Source of the DNA: Sinomonas mesophila
Lineage (GTDB): Bacteria > Actinomycetota > Actinomycetes > Actinomycetales > Micrococcaceae
DNA length: 64,000 nucleotides
Assembly (NCBI RefSeq): GCF_001999765.1
Contig: NZ_KV908330.1
Span: 25,852-89,851 of the forward strand
Direction: 5' to 3'
Shown here: positions 34,446-44,509 of the stretch, piece by piece
Position numbering within the stretch: position 1 is the first letter of the stretch
Layout: every line of letters starts with the position of its first letter
Made by a program: the position numbers and the translations under genes
The notes under the pieces: generated by a model
Told to the model about the DNA's origin: nothing
Seen by the model: the letters and a program-made list of their open reading frames with translations, nothing else
Database searches by the model: none

Positions 34446-36771
34446 GTGGCGGATCTCCACGCTGTCCACGTTCTGGGGGTCCGGCACCACGGGCCGGGCT
34501 CGGCGCGCTCGGTCGCCGAGGCGCTCGCGGCGCTGCGGCCGGAGCTGGTGCTCGTCGAGGGCCCGCCCGAGCTCGACGCCGTGCTCCCGCTCGCGGGCGA
34601 GGCGGACATGGTCCCGCCCGTCGCGGCGCTCATCTATGCGGCCGACGAGCCCCGGCTCGCGACGTTCTACCCACTCGCGGCGTTCTCTCCGGAGTGGGTC
34701 GCGATCCGGTGGGCGCGCTCGACCGGCACCCCCGTGCGCATGATCGACCTCGCGGCGGCGCACACCATCGGGCTGCGGCGCGGTGCGCCCCCGGACGGCG
34801 AAGGGCGGGGCCCCGAGGGCGACCGCGTGGGTCCGGGGCCTGAGGGCAGTGGGCCGGTTCCCGGCGGCGAGGAGCTCCCCCTACCGCCCCGACGCGATCG
34901 GGATGCTCGCCGACGCGGCGGGGTACGACGACCCCGAGCGCTGGTGGGAGGACGCCGTCGAGCATCGCGAGGCCGACCCCATCGAGCGCTTCGCGGCCAT
35001 CACCGAGGCCATCGCGGAGATCCGCGCGGTGGACCCCCGGCCCGCGGACCACCCCGACGTCGCCGAGAACGCCCGGCGCGAGGCGGCGATGCGGAAGCTC
35101 CTGCGGGCGGCGGTGCGCGAGGGCCACGCGAGCATCGCCGTCGTCTGCGGCGCGTACCACGCGCCCGCGCTCGTGCCCGATTCCTCGGCGAGGCACTCGG
35201 CGTCGTCCGACAACGCGCTCCTCGCGGGCCTGCCGAAGGCGAAGGTCGCCGTCACGTGGGTGCCCTGGACGGCCGACCGGCTGAGCCTCACGAGCGGGTA
35301 CGGCGCAGGCGTCGCGGCTCCCGGCTGGTACCAGCACCTCTTCGCGCACTGGACCGAGCGGGGCACGACGGCGGAGGTCGCCACGAGCTGGCTCGCGCGC
35401 GTCGCGCAGGCCCTGCGGGGACAGGGCCTCGACGCGCCGACGGCCTCGCTCGTCGAGGCCGCCCGGATGGCCGAGGCGCTCGCCGCGGTCCGCGGCCGGC
35501 CCAGCCCCGGCCTGGGCGAGCTCGACGACGCCGCCCAGGCCGTGCTGTGCGGCGGGTCGCCGCTCCCCCTGACGCTCGTGCACCGGGAACTCGTCGTCGG
35601 CCATGCGCTCGGCGCCGTCCCCGACGCCACCCCGACCGTCCCGCTCGCCGCCGACCTCGCCGCCGAGCAGCGGCGGCTCCGGCTGCGGCCCAGCGCGCTC
35701 GAGGAGGTCCTCACGCTGGACCTGCGGCGGCCCAACCAGCTGGCCCGCTCGGTGCTCCTCCACCGGCTCGCGCTGCTCGGCGTCCTCTGGGGCACTCCGG
35801 CCGAGGCGGGCCGCACGACCGGGACGTTCAAGGAGGCCTGGACCCTGCGCTGGGAGCCGGGCCTCGCCGTCGCGATCGTGGACGCGAGCCGCTACGGGAC
35901 GACCCTCGCCTCGGCGGCCGCGGCCCGCGTCGCCGAGGCCGCGCAGGCCGCGGACGGCCTCGCCGAGCTCGGCGAGCTGCTCTCGGCCTGCCTCCTCGCC
36001 GACCTTCCGGAGGGTATCGGGCGGGTCGTGGCCGTGCTCGCCGAGCGGGCGGCCCTCGCGCAGGACATCCCCGACCTGCTCGCCTCGATCGCTCCGCTGG
36101 CCCGGACGTGCCGCTACGGCAACGTGCGCGGTGTCGACGTGGCCCAGGTCCGGAGAATCCTCGAGGCGACGGTCGTGCGGGCGTGCGTGGGCCTGCCGAC
36201 AGCGTGCGCCGGGCTCGACGACGAGGCCGCGGCGGCGATGCGCCGCGCCGTCGACTCCGCCCAGCACGGCCTCGCCCTCCTGCCGGACCTCCCGCTCGAC
36301 GACTGGCACCGCGCCCTCGCCGCCGTCGCCGGCTCGGACAGGATCCACGGCGCCGTGGCCGGACGCGCGACGCGGCTCCTGCTCGACGCGGGCCTCGTGG
36401 ACCGGGACGACGTCGCGGACCGGCTCTCCCGGAGGCTCTCCGTCGCCTCGCCCGCGCCCGACGCCGCCGCGTGGCTCGACGGGCTCGTCTCCGGTGACGC
36501 GACGCTGCTCATCCACGACCGGCGGCTGCTGCAGATCGTGGACGGGTGGGTGGCCGGCGTCGGCGACGAGGTGTTCGACGACGTCCTGCCGCTCGTGCGC
36601 CGGACGTTCGCCGCGTTCTCGCGCCCCGAGCGGCGGGAGATCGGCGAGCGGGTGAGCGCGCTCGGCGGCCCGGACGCCGCGCGCGGCGAGTCCACGCCAC
36701 TCGACCTCGCCGGCGCCGGGCCCGCGATCCGCACGATGGCCCGCTACCTCGGATGGGAGGCGAGCGCATGA
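34446..36771 (+). pseudogene. DUF5682 family protein, split by a one-base frameshift
   Basis: One gene of about 774 residues read in two frames. From the GTG at 34446 the N-terminal part runs in one frame (HVLGVRHHGPGSARSV, LVLVEGPPELDAVLP, IDLAAAH) up to a C5 run at 34877-34881; from there the family sequence continues in the next frame (YRPDAIGMLADAAGYDDPE, then WWEDAVEHREADPIER) to 36771. Removing one C restores a continuous EELPYRPDAIG. Total length 2326 nt is three times 775 plus one, as a single insertion predicts. The N-terminal motifs resemble the TraB/TIKI/EreA-like hydrolase fold. The stop overlaps the VWA start (ATGA). Either an assembly error, a disabled gene or a shifting gene. 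Confidence 0.85.
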
Positions 36772-38018
36772 GCGCGATCGGGAGAAGCGAGATCGCAGCA
36801 GGCGCAGCCGAGAACGGCGGCGCCGAGGCCGAGGGGGGTCAGCCGCGGGACCGGCTGTCCCGCTGGCGGCTCGTGCTCGGCGGGCACGACGCCGACGGCG
36901 TCACGACGGAGGAGGGGACCGCCGTCGTCCTCTCCGCCGAGGACGCCAGAAGGGACAGGGCCCTCGAGGAGCTGTACGACCCTGCGCCCAGGGGTCCGGG
37001 AGGGCTCGGCTCCTCGAGCCCGCGCGTGGCCCGCTGGCTCGGGGACATCCGCGGCTACTTCCCCTCGGGCGTCGTCCAGGTGATGCAGGCGGACGCGATG
37101 GACAGGCTCGGCCTGCGCCAGATGCTCCTCGAGCCGGAGATGCTGCGCACGGTCCAGCCGGACATCGGGCTCGTGAGCACGCTCATCGGCCTCGGGCGCG
37201 TCATCCCGGCGCATTCGCGCGAGGCCGCACGCGCCGTCGTGCGCCAGGTGACGCGCGAGCTCGAGGAGCGCCTGCGCGCCCGGACCGTCCAAGCGGTGAC
37301 CGGGGCGCTCAACCGCGCGGCGCGGACCCGCCGGCCGCGGCACCGGGACATCGACTGGAACCGGACCATCGCGGCGAACCTCAGGCACTACCAGCCCGAG
37401 TACCGCACGGTCGTGCCCGAGCGGCTCGTCGGGTACGCGCGGCGGACCACCGAGGTGCAGCGGGAGATCATCCTGTGCATCGACCAGTCGGGCTCGATGG
37501 CCGAGTCGGTCGTGTACTCGAGCGTCTTCGGGGCAGTGCTCAGCTCGCTGCGCTCGGTGCGGACGCGGCTCGTCGTGTTCGACACCGAGGTCGTCGACCT
37601 GACGGAGGAGATGGACGACCCCGTCGACGTGCTCTTCGGGGTCCAGCTCGGCGGCGGGACGGACATCAACCGGGCGCTGGCCTACTGCCAGGAGCGCATC
37701 ACGAGGCCCACCGAGACCGTCATGGTGCTCATCAGCGACCTCTACGAGGGCGGGATCGCCGAGGAGATGCTGCGGCGGGCGGCGTCGATCGTCGGCTCCG
37801 GTGCCACGCTCATCGCGCTGCTCGCGCTGAGCGACAGCGGGCACCCGTCCTACGACGCGGACCACGCCGCGGCCCTCGCGGGCATCGGCGTCCCCTCGTT
37901 CGCCTGCACGCCGGACCTCTTCCCCGAGCTCATGGCCGCGGCCATCGAGCGCCGCGACATCGGGGCGTGGGCGGCGTCCCGCGGGATCGCGACGACGCAC
38001 GGCGAGGGCGGCGATTGA
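36768..38018 (+). CDS. von Willebrand factor A (VWA) domain protein
   Basis: A 416-residue cytoplasmic VWA protein. The metal-ion-dependent adhesion site is IDQSGSM (DxSxS, about residues 238-242), with the later threonine in GGGTDINRAL and aspartate in LISDLYEGG; all three elements are present. The N-terminal 230 residues form a helical domain with RHRDIDWNRTIAANLRHYQ. No signal peptide or membrane helix. Last gene of the five-gene operon; start overlaps the DUF5682 stop (ATGA). In MoxR-VWA pairs the ATPase loads or remodels targets bound by the VWA protein. Confidence 0.9.
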   Translation: MSAIGRSEIAAGAAENGGAEAEGGQPRDRLSRWRLVLGGHDADGVTTEEGTAVVLSAEDARRDRALEELYDPAPRGPGGLGSSSPRVARWLGDIRGYFPSGVVQVMQADAMDRLGLRQMLLEPEMLRTVQPDIGLVSTLIGLGRVIPAHSREAARAVVRQVTRELEERLRARTVQAVTGALNRAARTRRPRHRDIDWNRTIAANLRHYQPEYRTVVPERLVGYARRTTEVQREIILCIDQSGSMAESVVYSSVFGAVLSSLRSVRTRLVVFDTEVVDLTEEMDDPVDVLFGVQLGGGTDINRALAYCQERITRPTETVMVLISDLYEGGIAEEMLRRAASIVGSGATLIALLALSDSGHPSYDADHAAALAGIGVPSFACTPDLFPELMAAAIERRDIGAWAASRGIATTHGEGGD

Positions 38019-38065
38019 TTCACAGACGACGGCGCGCGGCCAGGCGCGCAGACAGGAGGCACACC

Positions 38066-39046
38066 GTGGGCAGGACCACGATGAAGGCAGCCGTCATCGA
38101 CAGCTACGGCCCGCCGGACGTCGTCCGGATCGCCGAGGTGCCCCGCCCGGAGCCGAAGCGGGGCCAGGTCCTCGTCCGCGTCGTCGCGACGGCCGTGACC
38201 GCGGGCGACGCCCGCATCCGCGGAGCCCGCTTCCCGCGCGGCTTCGCACCCCTCGCGCGGCTCGCGCTCGGCCTGAGGCGTCCGCGCCGCCCGATCCTCG
38301 GGGTGGTCCTCTCCGGCGTGGTCGAGGCGGCCGGTCCCGGCGCGCACCGCTTCCGCCCGGGAGACGAGGTCTGCGGAATGACCGGGGCCGCCCTCGGCGC
38401 GCACGCGGAGTTCGCCGCCGTCTCCGAGCGGCGCCTCGCGCCCAAGCCCGGCGGGGTCTCGCACGCCGACGCGGCCGCCGCACTGTTCGGCGGGACCACG
38501 GCGCTGCACTTCCTCCGCGACCGCGCCGCCCTCACGCCGGGCAGGACGGTCCTGGTCAACGGCGCGTCCGGGGCCGTGGGGACGAGTGCCGTCCAGCTCG
38601 CGAAGCATCTGGGCGCGCACGTGACCGCGGTGACGAGCGCGCGGAACGCGGAGCTCGTCGTCGGCCTCGGGGCGGACAGGGTCATCGACTACACGAGTAC
38701 GCCGCTCGAGCAGCTCGGCGAGCGGTTCGACGTCGTCCTCGACGCCGTCGGCAACCTGCCCCGGGCCTCGGGGATGCGGCTCCTCACCGAGCGGGGCGTG
38801 CTGCTCCTCGTCGTCGCGGACCTGTGGGACATGGTGCGCGCCCGCGGCCGGGTCAAGGCTGGGAGGCCGGCGCCCGAGCGGGCCGAGGACATCGAGTACC
38901 TCCTCGGGCTCGTGGCCTCCGGCGTGCTCCGGCCAGTAGTCCGGGAACTCGGCGGACTCGGGGCGATCGTGGACGCCTACCGGCTCGTCGACTCGGGGCA
39001 CAAGGTCGGGAACCTCATCGTGGACGTCGCGCCGTCGGGCACCTGA
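38066..39046 (+). CDS. zinc-free quinone oxidoreductase (MDR superfamily)
   Basis: A 326-residue NADPH-dependent medium-chain reductase. GroES-like N-terminal domain (MKAAVIDSYGPPDVVRIAEVP) and a Rossmann domain with VLVNGASGAVGTSAVQLAKHLGA and LGADRVIDYT. Typical zinc ligands are absent, so it is a quinone/enone reductase rather than an alcohol dehydrogenase. GTG at 38066 has AGGAGG at 38054-38059, which favours it over the ATG at 38081. Only 47 bp after the VWA gene, so it may be read from the same transcript, though its function does not obviously fit. Followed by a terminator. Confidence 0.88.
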   Translation: MGRTTMKAAVIDSYGPPDVVRIAEVPRPEPKRGQVLVRVVATAVTAGDARIRGARFPRGFAPLARLALGLRRPRRPILGVVLSGVVEAAGPGAHRFRPGDEVCGMTGAALGAHAEFAAVSERRLAPKPGGVSHADAAAALFGGTTALHFLRDRAALTPGRTVLVNGASGAVGTSAVQLAKHLGAHVTAVTSARNAELVVGLGADRVIDYTSTPLEQLGERFDVVLDAVGNLPRASGMRLLTERGVLLLVVADLWDMVRARGRVKAGRPAPERAEDIEYLLGLVASGVLRPVVRELGGLGAIVDAYRLVDSGHKVGNLIVDVAPSGT

Positions 39047-39084
39047 GCCGGCCGGCCGAGGGTCCGCCATGCGTGGACACGACA

Positions 39085-39119
39085 AAGCCCCGGCGGGACA
39101 CACGGTCCCACCGGGGCTT
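39085..39119. terminator. terminator after quinone oxidoreductase gene
   Basis: AAGCCCCGG (39085-39093) pairs with CCGGGGCTT (39111-39119), and inside this GGGAC (39095-39099) faces GTCCC (39105-39109). It ends transcription of the preceding plus-strand gene and also lies just past the 3' end of the minus-strand tRNA-Pro. Confidence 0.75.
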
Positions 39120-39123
39120 GTTC

Positions 39124-39198
<75 letters not shown>

Positions 39199-39309
39199 AA
39201 CATGCTCGCCCGTTCTCGCTTTCGCGCCCGTTCAAGCAACCGCTTCAGCTTAGCCGAACAGCCGGATCTGCGCCAATCGAGCCGAGCCCTGCGTGGCGCC
39301 TTGACGGGG

Positions 39310-40857
39310 CTATTTCTTCTTGCCCCGGCGCTCGCGCACGCGCATGCCGATCTCGATCGGCGTGCCCTCGAAGCCGAACGTCTCGCGCAGCCGGCGGGTG
39401 ATGAAGCGGCGGTAGCCCGGGTCCAGGAACCCCGTCGTGAACAGGACGAACTTCGGCGGGCGGCTCTGGGCCTGCGTGCCGAAGAGGATGCGCGGCTGCT
39501 TGCCGCCCCGGACGGGGTGCGGGTGCGCCGCGACGAGCTCGCCGAGGAACGCGTTGAGCCTTCCCGTCGGGATGCGGGTGTCCCAGCCCTCGAGCGCCTT
39601 GTCGAGCGCCGGGACGAGGCGGTCCTTGTGCCAGCCCGTCTTGGCCGAGATGTTCACGCGCGGCGCCCAGTCGACGTGCGCAAGGTCCTTCTCGACCTCG
39701 CGCTCGAGCCAGCGGCGCCGCTCGTCGTCCATGAGGTCCCACTTGTTGAACGCGAGCACGAGCGCGCGCCCCGACTCGATCGCGAGGTTGAGGATGCGCA
39801 CGTCCTGCTCGGAGAGCACCTCGTCCGCGCCGAGGAGCACGACGGCGACCTCCGCCTTCTCTAGCGCGGCCTGCGTGCGCAGGGACGCGTAGTAGTCGGC
39901 GCCCTGCGCCATGTGCTGGCGACGGCGGATGCCGGCCGTGTCGACGAACCGCCACGTGCGCCCGCCAAGCTCGATGTACTCGTCGACGGGATCGCGGGTC
40001 GTGCCCGCGAGCTCGTTCACGACGGCGCGCTCGGAGCCCGCGAGCCGGTTCAGGAGCGAGGACTTGCCCACGTTCGGGCGGCCGATGAGCGCGATGCGGC
40101 GCGGGCCGCCGGAGCGCTCGACGCCGGCGATCGCCGAGAACTCGGGCAGCACCTCGAGCGCGGCGTCGAGCAGGTCCGCGACCCCGCGCCCGTGGAGCGC
40201 GGAGACGGGCCAGGGCTGGCCGAAGCCGAGGCCCCACAGCACGGCGGCGTCGGCCTCCTGCGCGAAGTCGTCGACCTTGTTGGCCACGAGCAGGACGGGC
40301 TTCTTGGCCTTGCGCAGCATGCGCACGACGGCCTCGTCGGTCGCCGTCGCGCCCACGGCGGAGTCGACGACGAACAGCACGGCGTCGGCCATGCTCACCG
40401 CGATCTCGGCCTGCTCGGCGACCGAGGCGTGGATGCCCTTCGCGTCGCGCTCCCACCCGCCGGTGTCCACGAGCGTGAACTTCCGCCCGTTCCACTCGGC
40501 CGGGTACGAGACGCGGTCGCGCGTGACGCCCGGGACGTCCTCGACGACGGCCTCGCGGCGGCCGAGGATGCGGTTCACGAGCGTGGACTTGCCGACGTTC
40601 GGCCTCCCAATGATGGCCAGGACCGGGTCCATGCGCGTGGGCGCGTCCGGGTCCCAGTCCTCGTCGAGGCCCTCGAGGAGCCGGGCGTCCTCCTCGTCGA
40701 GCTCGTAGTCGTCGAGCCCCGCCCGCAGGGCGGCGGCGCGCTGGTCCGCCTCCTCGTCGTCCATCGCGGCGAGGTGCTCGGCGACCTGGTCGCTGCCCTC
40801 GGGCGTGTACTCCTCGTTCCCGGCAGCCGTCGTTCCGGTGTCCAGGGAATCGGTCAT
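39310..40857 (-). CDS. der: ribosome biogenesis GTPase Der (EngA)
   Basis: A 515-residue double-GTPase required for 50S subunit assembly. An acidic N-terminal extension of about 75 residues, characteristic of actinobacterial Der, precedes GTPase domain 1 with GRPNVGKST (84-92), DTGGW and NKVD. Domain 2 carries a second [14 protein letters not shown] and NKWD. The KH-like C-terminal domain ends in the basic tail [11 protein letters not shown] at 40857 is preceded by AAGGAG. Last gene of the parA-scpA-scpB-rluB-tyrA-cmk-der operon; 38 bp from cmk. Confidence 0.96.
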   Translation of the reverse strand: MTDSLDTGTTAAGNEEYTPEGSDQVAEHLAAMDDEEADQRAAALRAGLDDYELDEEDARLLEGLDEDWDPDAPTRMDPVLAIIGRPNVGKSTLVNRILGRREAVVEDVPGVTRDRVSYPAEWNGRKFTLVDTGGWERDAKGIHASVAEQAEIAVSMADAVLFVVDSAVGATATDEAVVRMLRKAKKPVLLVANKVDDFAQEADAAVLWGLGFGQPWPVSALHGRGVADLLDAALEVLPEFSAIAGVERSGGPRRIALIGRPNVGKSSLLNRLAGSERAVVNELAGTTRDPVDEYIELGGRTWRFVDTAGIRRRQHMAQGADYYASLRTQAALEKAEVAVVLLGADEVLSEQDVRILNLAIESGRALVLAFNKWDLMDDERRRWLEREVEKDLAHVDWAPRVNISAKTGWHKDRLVPALDKALEGWDTRIPTGRLNAFLGELVAAHPHPVRGGKQPRILFGTQAQSRPPKFVLFTTGFLDPGYRRFITRRLRETFGFEGTPIEIGMRVRERRGKKK

Positions 40858-40895
40858 GTTCTTCTCCTTGAATAAAGTCTGTGCGACGCGTCGGC

Positions 40896-41672
40896 TCAGG
40901 CCTTGCGCGGGTTCACGACGGCGTCGACCACGGCGAGGACAGCCTCTACGGTCTGCTCGAAGTCCAGGTCGGAGGAGTCCACGGTGAACACCCCGTCGGC
41001 TGCCATCGTGAAGCTCGCGACCGTGGAATCCTTGGCGTCCCGCCCGACGACCTGCGCCTTGAGCTCCTCGGCGCTCTGCGTCCCGCCGAGCTGCTCGCCG
41101 CGGCGGCGCATGCGCGCCTCCTCGGAGGCCGTGAGCAGGAGCCGCACCTCGGCGTCGCGCGCCACCACGGTCGTGATGTCGCGGCCCTCGACGACCATGC
41201 GGCGGCCGTGCGCGGCGATGAGCGCGCGCTGGCGGCGGATGAGCTCGTCCCGCACGCCGAGGTTGGTCGCGACGGCGCTCACCGAGGCCGAGATGTGCGG
41301 CTCCCGGATCGCCTCCGTGACGTCCTGCCCGCGGACGATGACGCGCTCCCCGTCGGCGCTCGTGCCCAGCTCGAGGTCCAGGACACGCGCGGCGGCCTCG
41401 ACGAGGGCGCCGTCCTTCAGATCGACCCCGCGGTCGAGGCAGTCCCACGTCACGGCCCGGTACATCGCGCCCGTGTCCAGGTACGCGAGCCGCAGTCGAC
41501 GCGCGACCTCCTTGGACACGCTCGACTTGCCCGAGCCGGAGGGGCCGTCGATCGCGATGACGAGCGGGCGGCCGACGCGCAGCGGCTCGCCCGCGGGCCC
41601 GCCGATCCTCACGCTCGTGCCCCGCTCCGTGCTCTGCGACCAGTTGCCCTGCCGGCTCTCCGAGGTCGTCAT
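40896..41672 (-). CDS. cmk: cytidylate kinase
   Basis: A 258-residue (d)CMP kinase that makes (d)CDP. The P-loop is GPSGSGKSS (43-51), followed by [13 protein letters not shown] and the CMP-binding [11 protein letters not shown] motif and the LID segment [12 protein letters not shown]. The ATG at 41672 overlaps the tyrA stop as ATGA (coupling); an upstream ATG at 41687 would extend it by five residues. About 30 residues before the core are non-conserved. Order rluB-(tyrA)-cmk-der matches other actinobacteria. Confidence 0.94.
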   Translation of the reverse strand: MTTSESRQGNWSQSTERGTSVRIGGPAGEPLRVGRPLVIAIDGPSGSGKSSVSKEVARRLRLAYLDTGAMYRAVTWDCLDRGVDLKDGALVEAAARVLDLELGTSADGERVIVRGQDVTEAIREPHISASVSAVATNLGVRDELIRRQRALIAAHGRRMVVEGRDITTVVARDAEVRLLLTASEEARMRRRGEQLGGTQSAEELKAQVVGRDAKDSTVASFTMAADGVFTVDSSDLDFEQTVEAVLAVVDAVVNPRKA

Positions 41673-42781
41673 TGCAGAACCCGCCATCCGCGCCCCTCCA
41701 GTTCCTCAACCAGTGAATCGTGCTTGCTCGGGAGCACGGAGATCTCCACCATGCCCACGTTGCGGCCCGACGAGTGGTCGAGCCGCAGGTCTTCGAGGTT
41801 GACGCCGATCTCGCCGATCTCCGTCAGCAGGCGCGCGATCTGCCCCGGCCGGTCGTCGACCAGCACGGTGAGCCACGCGAAGGCCTGCGGCGGGCCGCCG
41901 TGCTTGCCCGGGATGCGGGCCTGGCCGGCGTTGCCCTCGCTCATGAGCTGGGCGAGGTCGAGCCGCGCGCCCGGGGCCTCGGGCGCCTCGAGCGTCGCGA
42001 TGAGCCGCTCGACGTCCTCGCGCACGCCGTACAGGTGCTCCACGAGCCTGGACGCGTTCGCGCCCAGGATCTGCACCCACAGCCCCGGGTCGGACGCGGC
42101 AATGCGCGTCGTGTCCCGCAGTCCGTTCCCGGCGAGGGCGAGCAGGCGCAGGTCGGTGCCCTGCAGCCGGCTCGCGAGCAGGGAGGACATGACCTGCGGG
42201 AGGTGGCTCACGAGCGCGACGGCCTCGTCGTGCTCGTCGGCGCCGAACTCGAGGACGATTCCGCCGAGGTCGGCGCCGAGCGCCTTGGCCGTGCGCACGG
42301 CCTCGGGGCTCGCCCCGGGGTGCGCGCAGACGACCCACGGCATCGAGGTGAAGAGCTCCCCGCGGGCCGCGACCGGACCGGACTTCTCCCGGCCAGCCAT
42401 GGGGTGGGTACCGACGTAGCGGGACAGGTCGGCCCCGCGCTCGGCGAGCTGCGCGAGAACCCCCGCCTTGACGCTGGCGATGTCGACGACGACGGCGCGC
42501 GGCCAGCGCGCGAGCGAGCGCTCGACGACGTCGGCCGTCACGTCCGGCGGCGCGGCGACCACGACCAGCTCCGGCTGGACGGCGCCACGGCCCTCGGGCA
42601 CTGGGCTCATCTCCGAGACCGGCCGGCCCGCGCCGATGTCGACGGCAATGGCTTGGTTGGTCGGCGAGGGGTCCTCGAGGAAGACGGGCACGCCGCGGTG
42701 CTCAAGCCCGAGTCCGATGCTCGTCCCGAGCAGCCCCGTGCCGATGACGACGATCGGCCCGTGCAGATGTGTGATCGACAT
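41669..42781 (-). CDS. tyrA: prephenate dehydrogenase with C-terminal ACT domain
   Basis: A 370-residue enzyme of tyrosine synthesis converting prephenate to 4-hydroxyphenylpyruvate with NAD(P)+. N-terminal Rossmann motif [12 protein letters not shown] (G14 onward), the catalytic-region [11 protein letters not shown], and the dimerisation-domain motif [14 protein letters not shown] are present. Residues from about 300 form an ACT domain ([20 protein letters not shown]), which in this family binds tyrosine as feedback inhibitor. Inserted between rluB and cmk, a position not found in mycobacteria but common in Micrococcaceae (from memory). Confidence 0.94.
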   Translation of the reverse strand: MSITHLHGPIVVIGTGLLGTSIGLGLEHRGVPVFLEDPSPTNQAIAVDIGAGRPVSEMSPVPEGRGAVQPELVVVAAPPDVTADVVERSLARWPRAVVVDIASVKAGVLAQLAERGADLSRYVGTHPMAGREKSGPVAARGELFTSMPWVVCAHPGASPEAVRTAKALGADLGGIVLEFGADEHDEAVALVSHLPQVMSSLLASRLQGTDLRLLALAGNGLRDTTRIAASDPGLWVQILGANASRLVEHLYGVREDVERLIATLEAPEAPGARLDLAQLMSEGNAGQARIPGKHGGPPQAFAWLTVLVDDRPGQIARLLTEIGEIGVNLEDLRLDHSSGRNVGMVEISVLPSKHDSLVEELEGRGWRVLQ

Positions 42782-42796
42782 GCTCCGCTCCCCGGC

Positions 42797-43849
42797 CTAG
42801 AGGCCGACCGCCGCCAGGAGGTGGCCGACCTCCTGCTTGCCGAGCTTGCGGATGGTGCCCTGACGCTGGTCGCCGAGGCCGATCGGGCCGATCTTCGCGC
42901 GCACGAGGCGCTGGACGGGGAAGCCCACCGCGTCGAACATGCGCCGCACGATCCGGTTCTTGCCCGAGTGCAGCACGACCTCGACGAGCACGAAGCCCGG
43001 GGTCGAGTCGACGAGCCGGAACGAGTCGACCTTCGCGAGGCCGTCCTCGAGCTCGACGCCGCGGCGCAGCTGGTTGCCGATGCCCTGCGGCATCGGGCCG
43101 CGGACCTGGACCACGTAGGTCTTGGGCACCTCGTAGGAGGGGTGCGTGAGGCGGTTCGCGAGCTCGCCGTCGTTCGTGAGCAGGAGCAGGCCCTCGGTGT
43201 TGGTGTCGAGGCGGCCGACATGGAAGAGCCGCTCGGGCGAGCCGGGGCGCAGGTAGTCCGAGATGCAGGGGCGGCCCTCGGGGTCGTCCATGGTCGAGAC
43301 GACGCCGCGCGGCTTGTTGAAGGCCATGTAGACGAGGTGCTCGTCGGTCTGGACCCGAACGCCGTCGACGTGGATGACGTCCGTCTCGGGGTTCACGCGG
43401 GTGCCGAGCTCGGTCACGATCTGGCCGTTGACCTCCACGCGGCCCTCGATGATGAGTTCCTCGCAGACGCGGCGGGACGCGACGCCCGCGTTCGCCATGG
43501 CCTTCTGGAGGCGGACGCCCTCATTGCTCATCTCCTCGCGGGTGCGCGGCCTGTGCTGCGGGAGCGGTGCCGGAGACTTGCGCGGCGTTTCCTTGCGGAC
43601 CGGGCCGAGGTTCTTGCCGAAGCGCTCGCCCTTGAAGGGGGCCGCGCCCGAGCCCTTGGGCAGGGGCCGCTCGCCCCGCTTGCGGGCGGGCTGCTTGGGG
43701 GCGCCCTTCGCGCCGCCGCGGGCGGCGTTGCCGCGCCCTGTACCGGCGCCCTGGGCGCCGCCGGCATTCCTGCCGGCGTTGCCCGCGCCCGGCGCTCCTG
43801 CGCGCCGTCCGTTGTTGCGTGGTGAACCCTGGCGTCCCGCCTGTGTCAT
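42797..43849 (-). CDS. rluB: 23S/16S rRNA pseudouridine synthase (RluB/RsuA family)
   Basis: A 350-residue pseudouridine synthase. Residues 1-108 are a glycine/alanine/arginine-rich disordered extension, likely to bind RNA. An S4 domain (about 112-160; RLQKAMANAGVASRRVCEEL) and the catalytic domain follow, with the nucleophile D215 in GRLDTNTEGLLLLTND and the motif YMAFNKPRGVVST. The family modifies U2605 or nearby positions in 23S rRNA. The long low-complexity extension is unusual in enteric homologues but typical in actinobacteria. 93 bp separate it from scpB. Confidence 0.93.
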   Translation of the reverse strand: MTQAGRQGSPRNNGRRAGAPGAGNAGRNAGGAQGAGTGRGNAARGGAKGAPKQPARKRGERPLPKGSGAAPFKGERFGKNLGPVRKETPRKSPAPLPQHRPRTREEMSNEGVRLQKAMANAGVASRRVCEELIIEGRVEVNGQIVTELGTRVNPETDVIHVDGVRVQTDEHLVYMAFNKPRGVVSTMDDPEGRPCISDYLRPGSPERLFHVGRLDTNTEGLLLLTNDGELANRLTHPSYEVPKTYVVQVRGPMPQGIGNQLRRGVELEDGLAKVDSFRLVDSTPGFVLVEVVLHSGKNRIVRRMFDAVGFPVQRLVRAKIGPIGLGDQRQGTIRKLGKQEVGHLLAAVGL

Positions 43850-43942
43850 GACCCGGCCTTTTCGATCTTTTCGATATGCAACGTTCTCAACCGAACGATG
43901 TGTCTGGGAAAGGGGCGAATGCCCGCCAACAAGGATACCGGA

Positions 43943-44509
43943 TCAGCCTGCCGGGCCCCCGTAGGCCCCCTCGATGTCCGCGATCGCCTCGAGCCCCGGC
44001 AGGTGCGGCGAGATCCGCGGCAGCTCGGCGACGGAGCCGATCCCGAGCCGCTCGAGGAAGTACGACGTCGTGCGGTACAGGATCGCTCCCGACTCCGGGT
44101 CCGTGCCGGCCTCCTCGACGAGGCCCCGGGTCACGAGCGTCTTCACGACGGAGTCCACGTTGACGCCGCGGATGGCGGCAATGCGCGCACGGCCCACCGG
44201 CTGGCGGTAGGCGATGACGGCGAGGGTCTCGAGGGCGGCCTGGGTGAGCCGCGCCGTCTGCCCCTCGAGCACGTGCCTCGAGACGATGTCCGCGAACTCG
44301 GGCCGCGAGTAGAACCTCCACCCGCCGGCGATTCTGCGCAGCTCGAACCCGCGCCCGGCGGCGTCGTACTCCGCGGCGAGCGCGCGCAGGAGGCCCTCGA
44401 CCTCGGGCTCGGCGAGCTCGAGCGTCGCGGCGAGCTCCGCGGTGCCGATCGGCTCGTCGACCACCATGAGCACCGCCTCGAGCGCCGCCGCCCTGCGGTC
44501 ATCCTGCAT
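43943..44509 (-). CDS. scpB: segregation and condensation protein B
   Basis: A 188-residue protein with two winged-helix domains, a non-SMC subunit of the condensin complex that bridges ScpA and SMC. Motifs include ALEAVLMVVDEPI at the start, LAVIAYRQPVGRARIAAIRGV in the second winged helix, and TSYFLERLGI. ATG at 44509 overlaps the scpA 3' end by 11 bp, implying coupled translation of partners that assemble together. smc itself is not in the window. Confidence 0.95.
   Translation of the reverse strand: MQDDRRAAALEAVLMVVDEPIGTAELAATLELAEPEVEGLLRALAAEYDAAGRGFELRRIAGGWRFYSRPEFADIVSRHVLEGQTARLTQAALETLAVIAYRQPVGRARIAAIRGVNVDSVVKTLVTRGLVEEAGTDPESGAILYRTTSYFLERLGIGSVAELPRISPHLPGLEAIADIEGAYGGPAG

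Noticed and set aside
34783-36771. DUF5682 C-terminal part as an independent gene starting at 34783
   Set aside because: The first 30 or so residues of that frame look like frame-shadow sequence, and family sequence starts exactly at the C5 run, so a frameshift explains it better.
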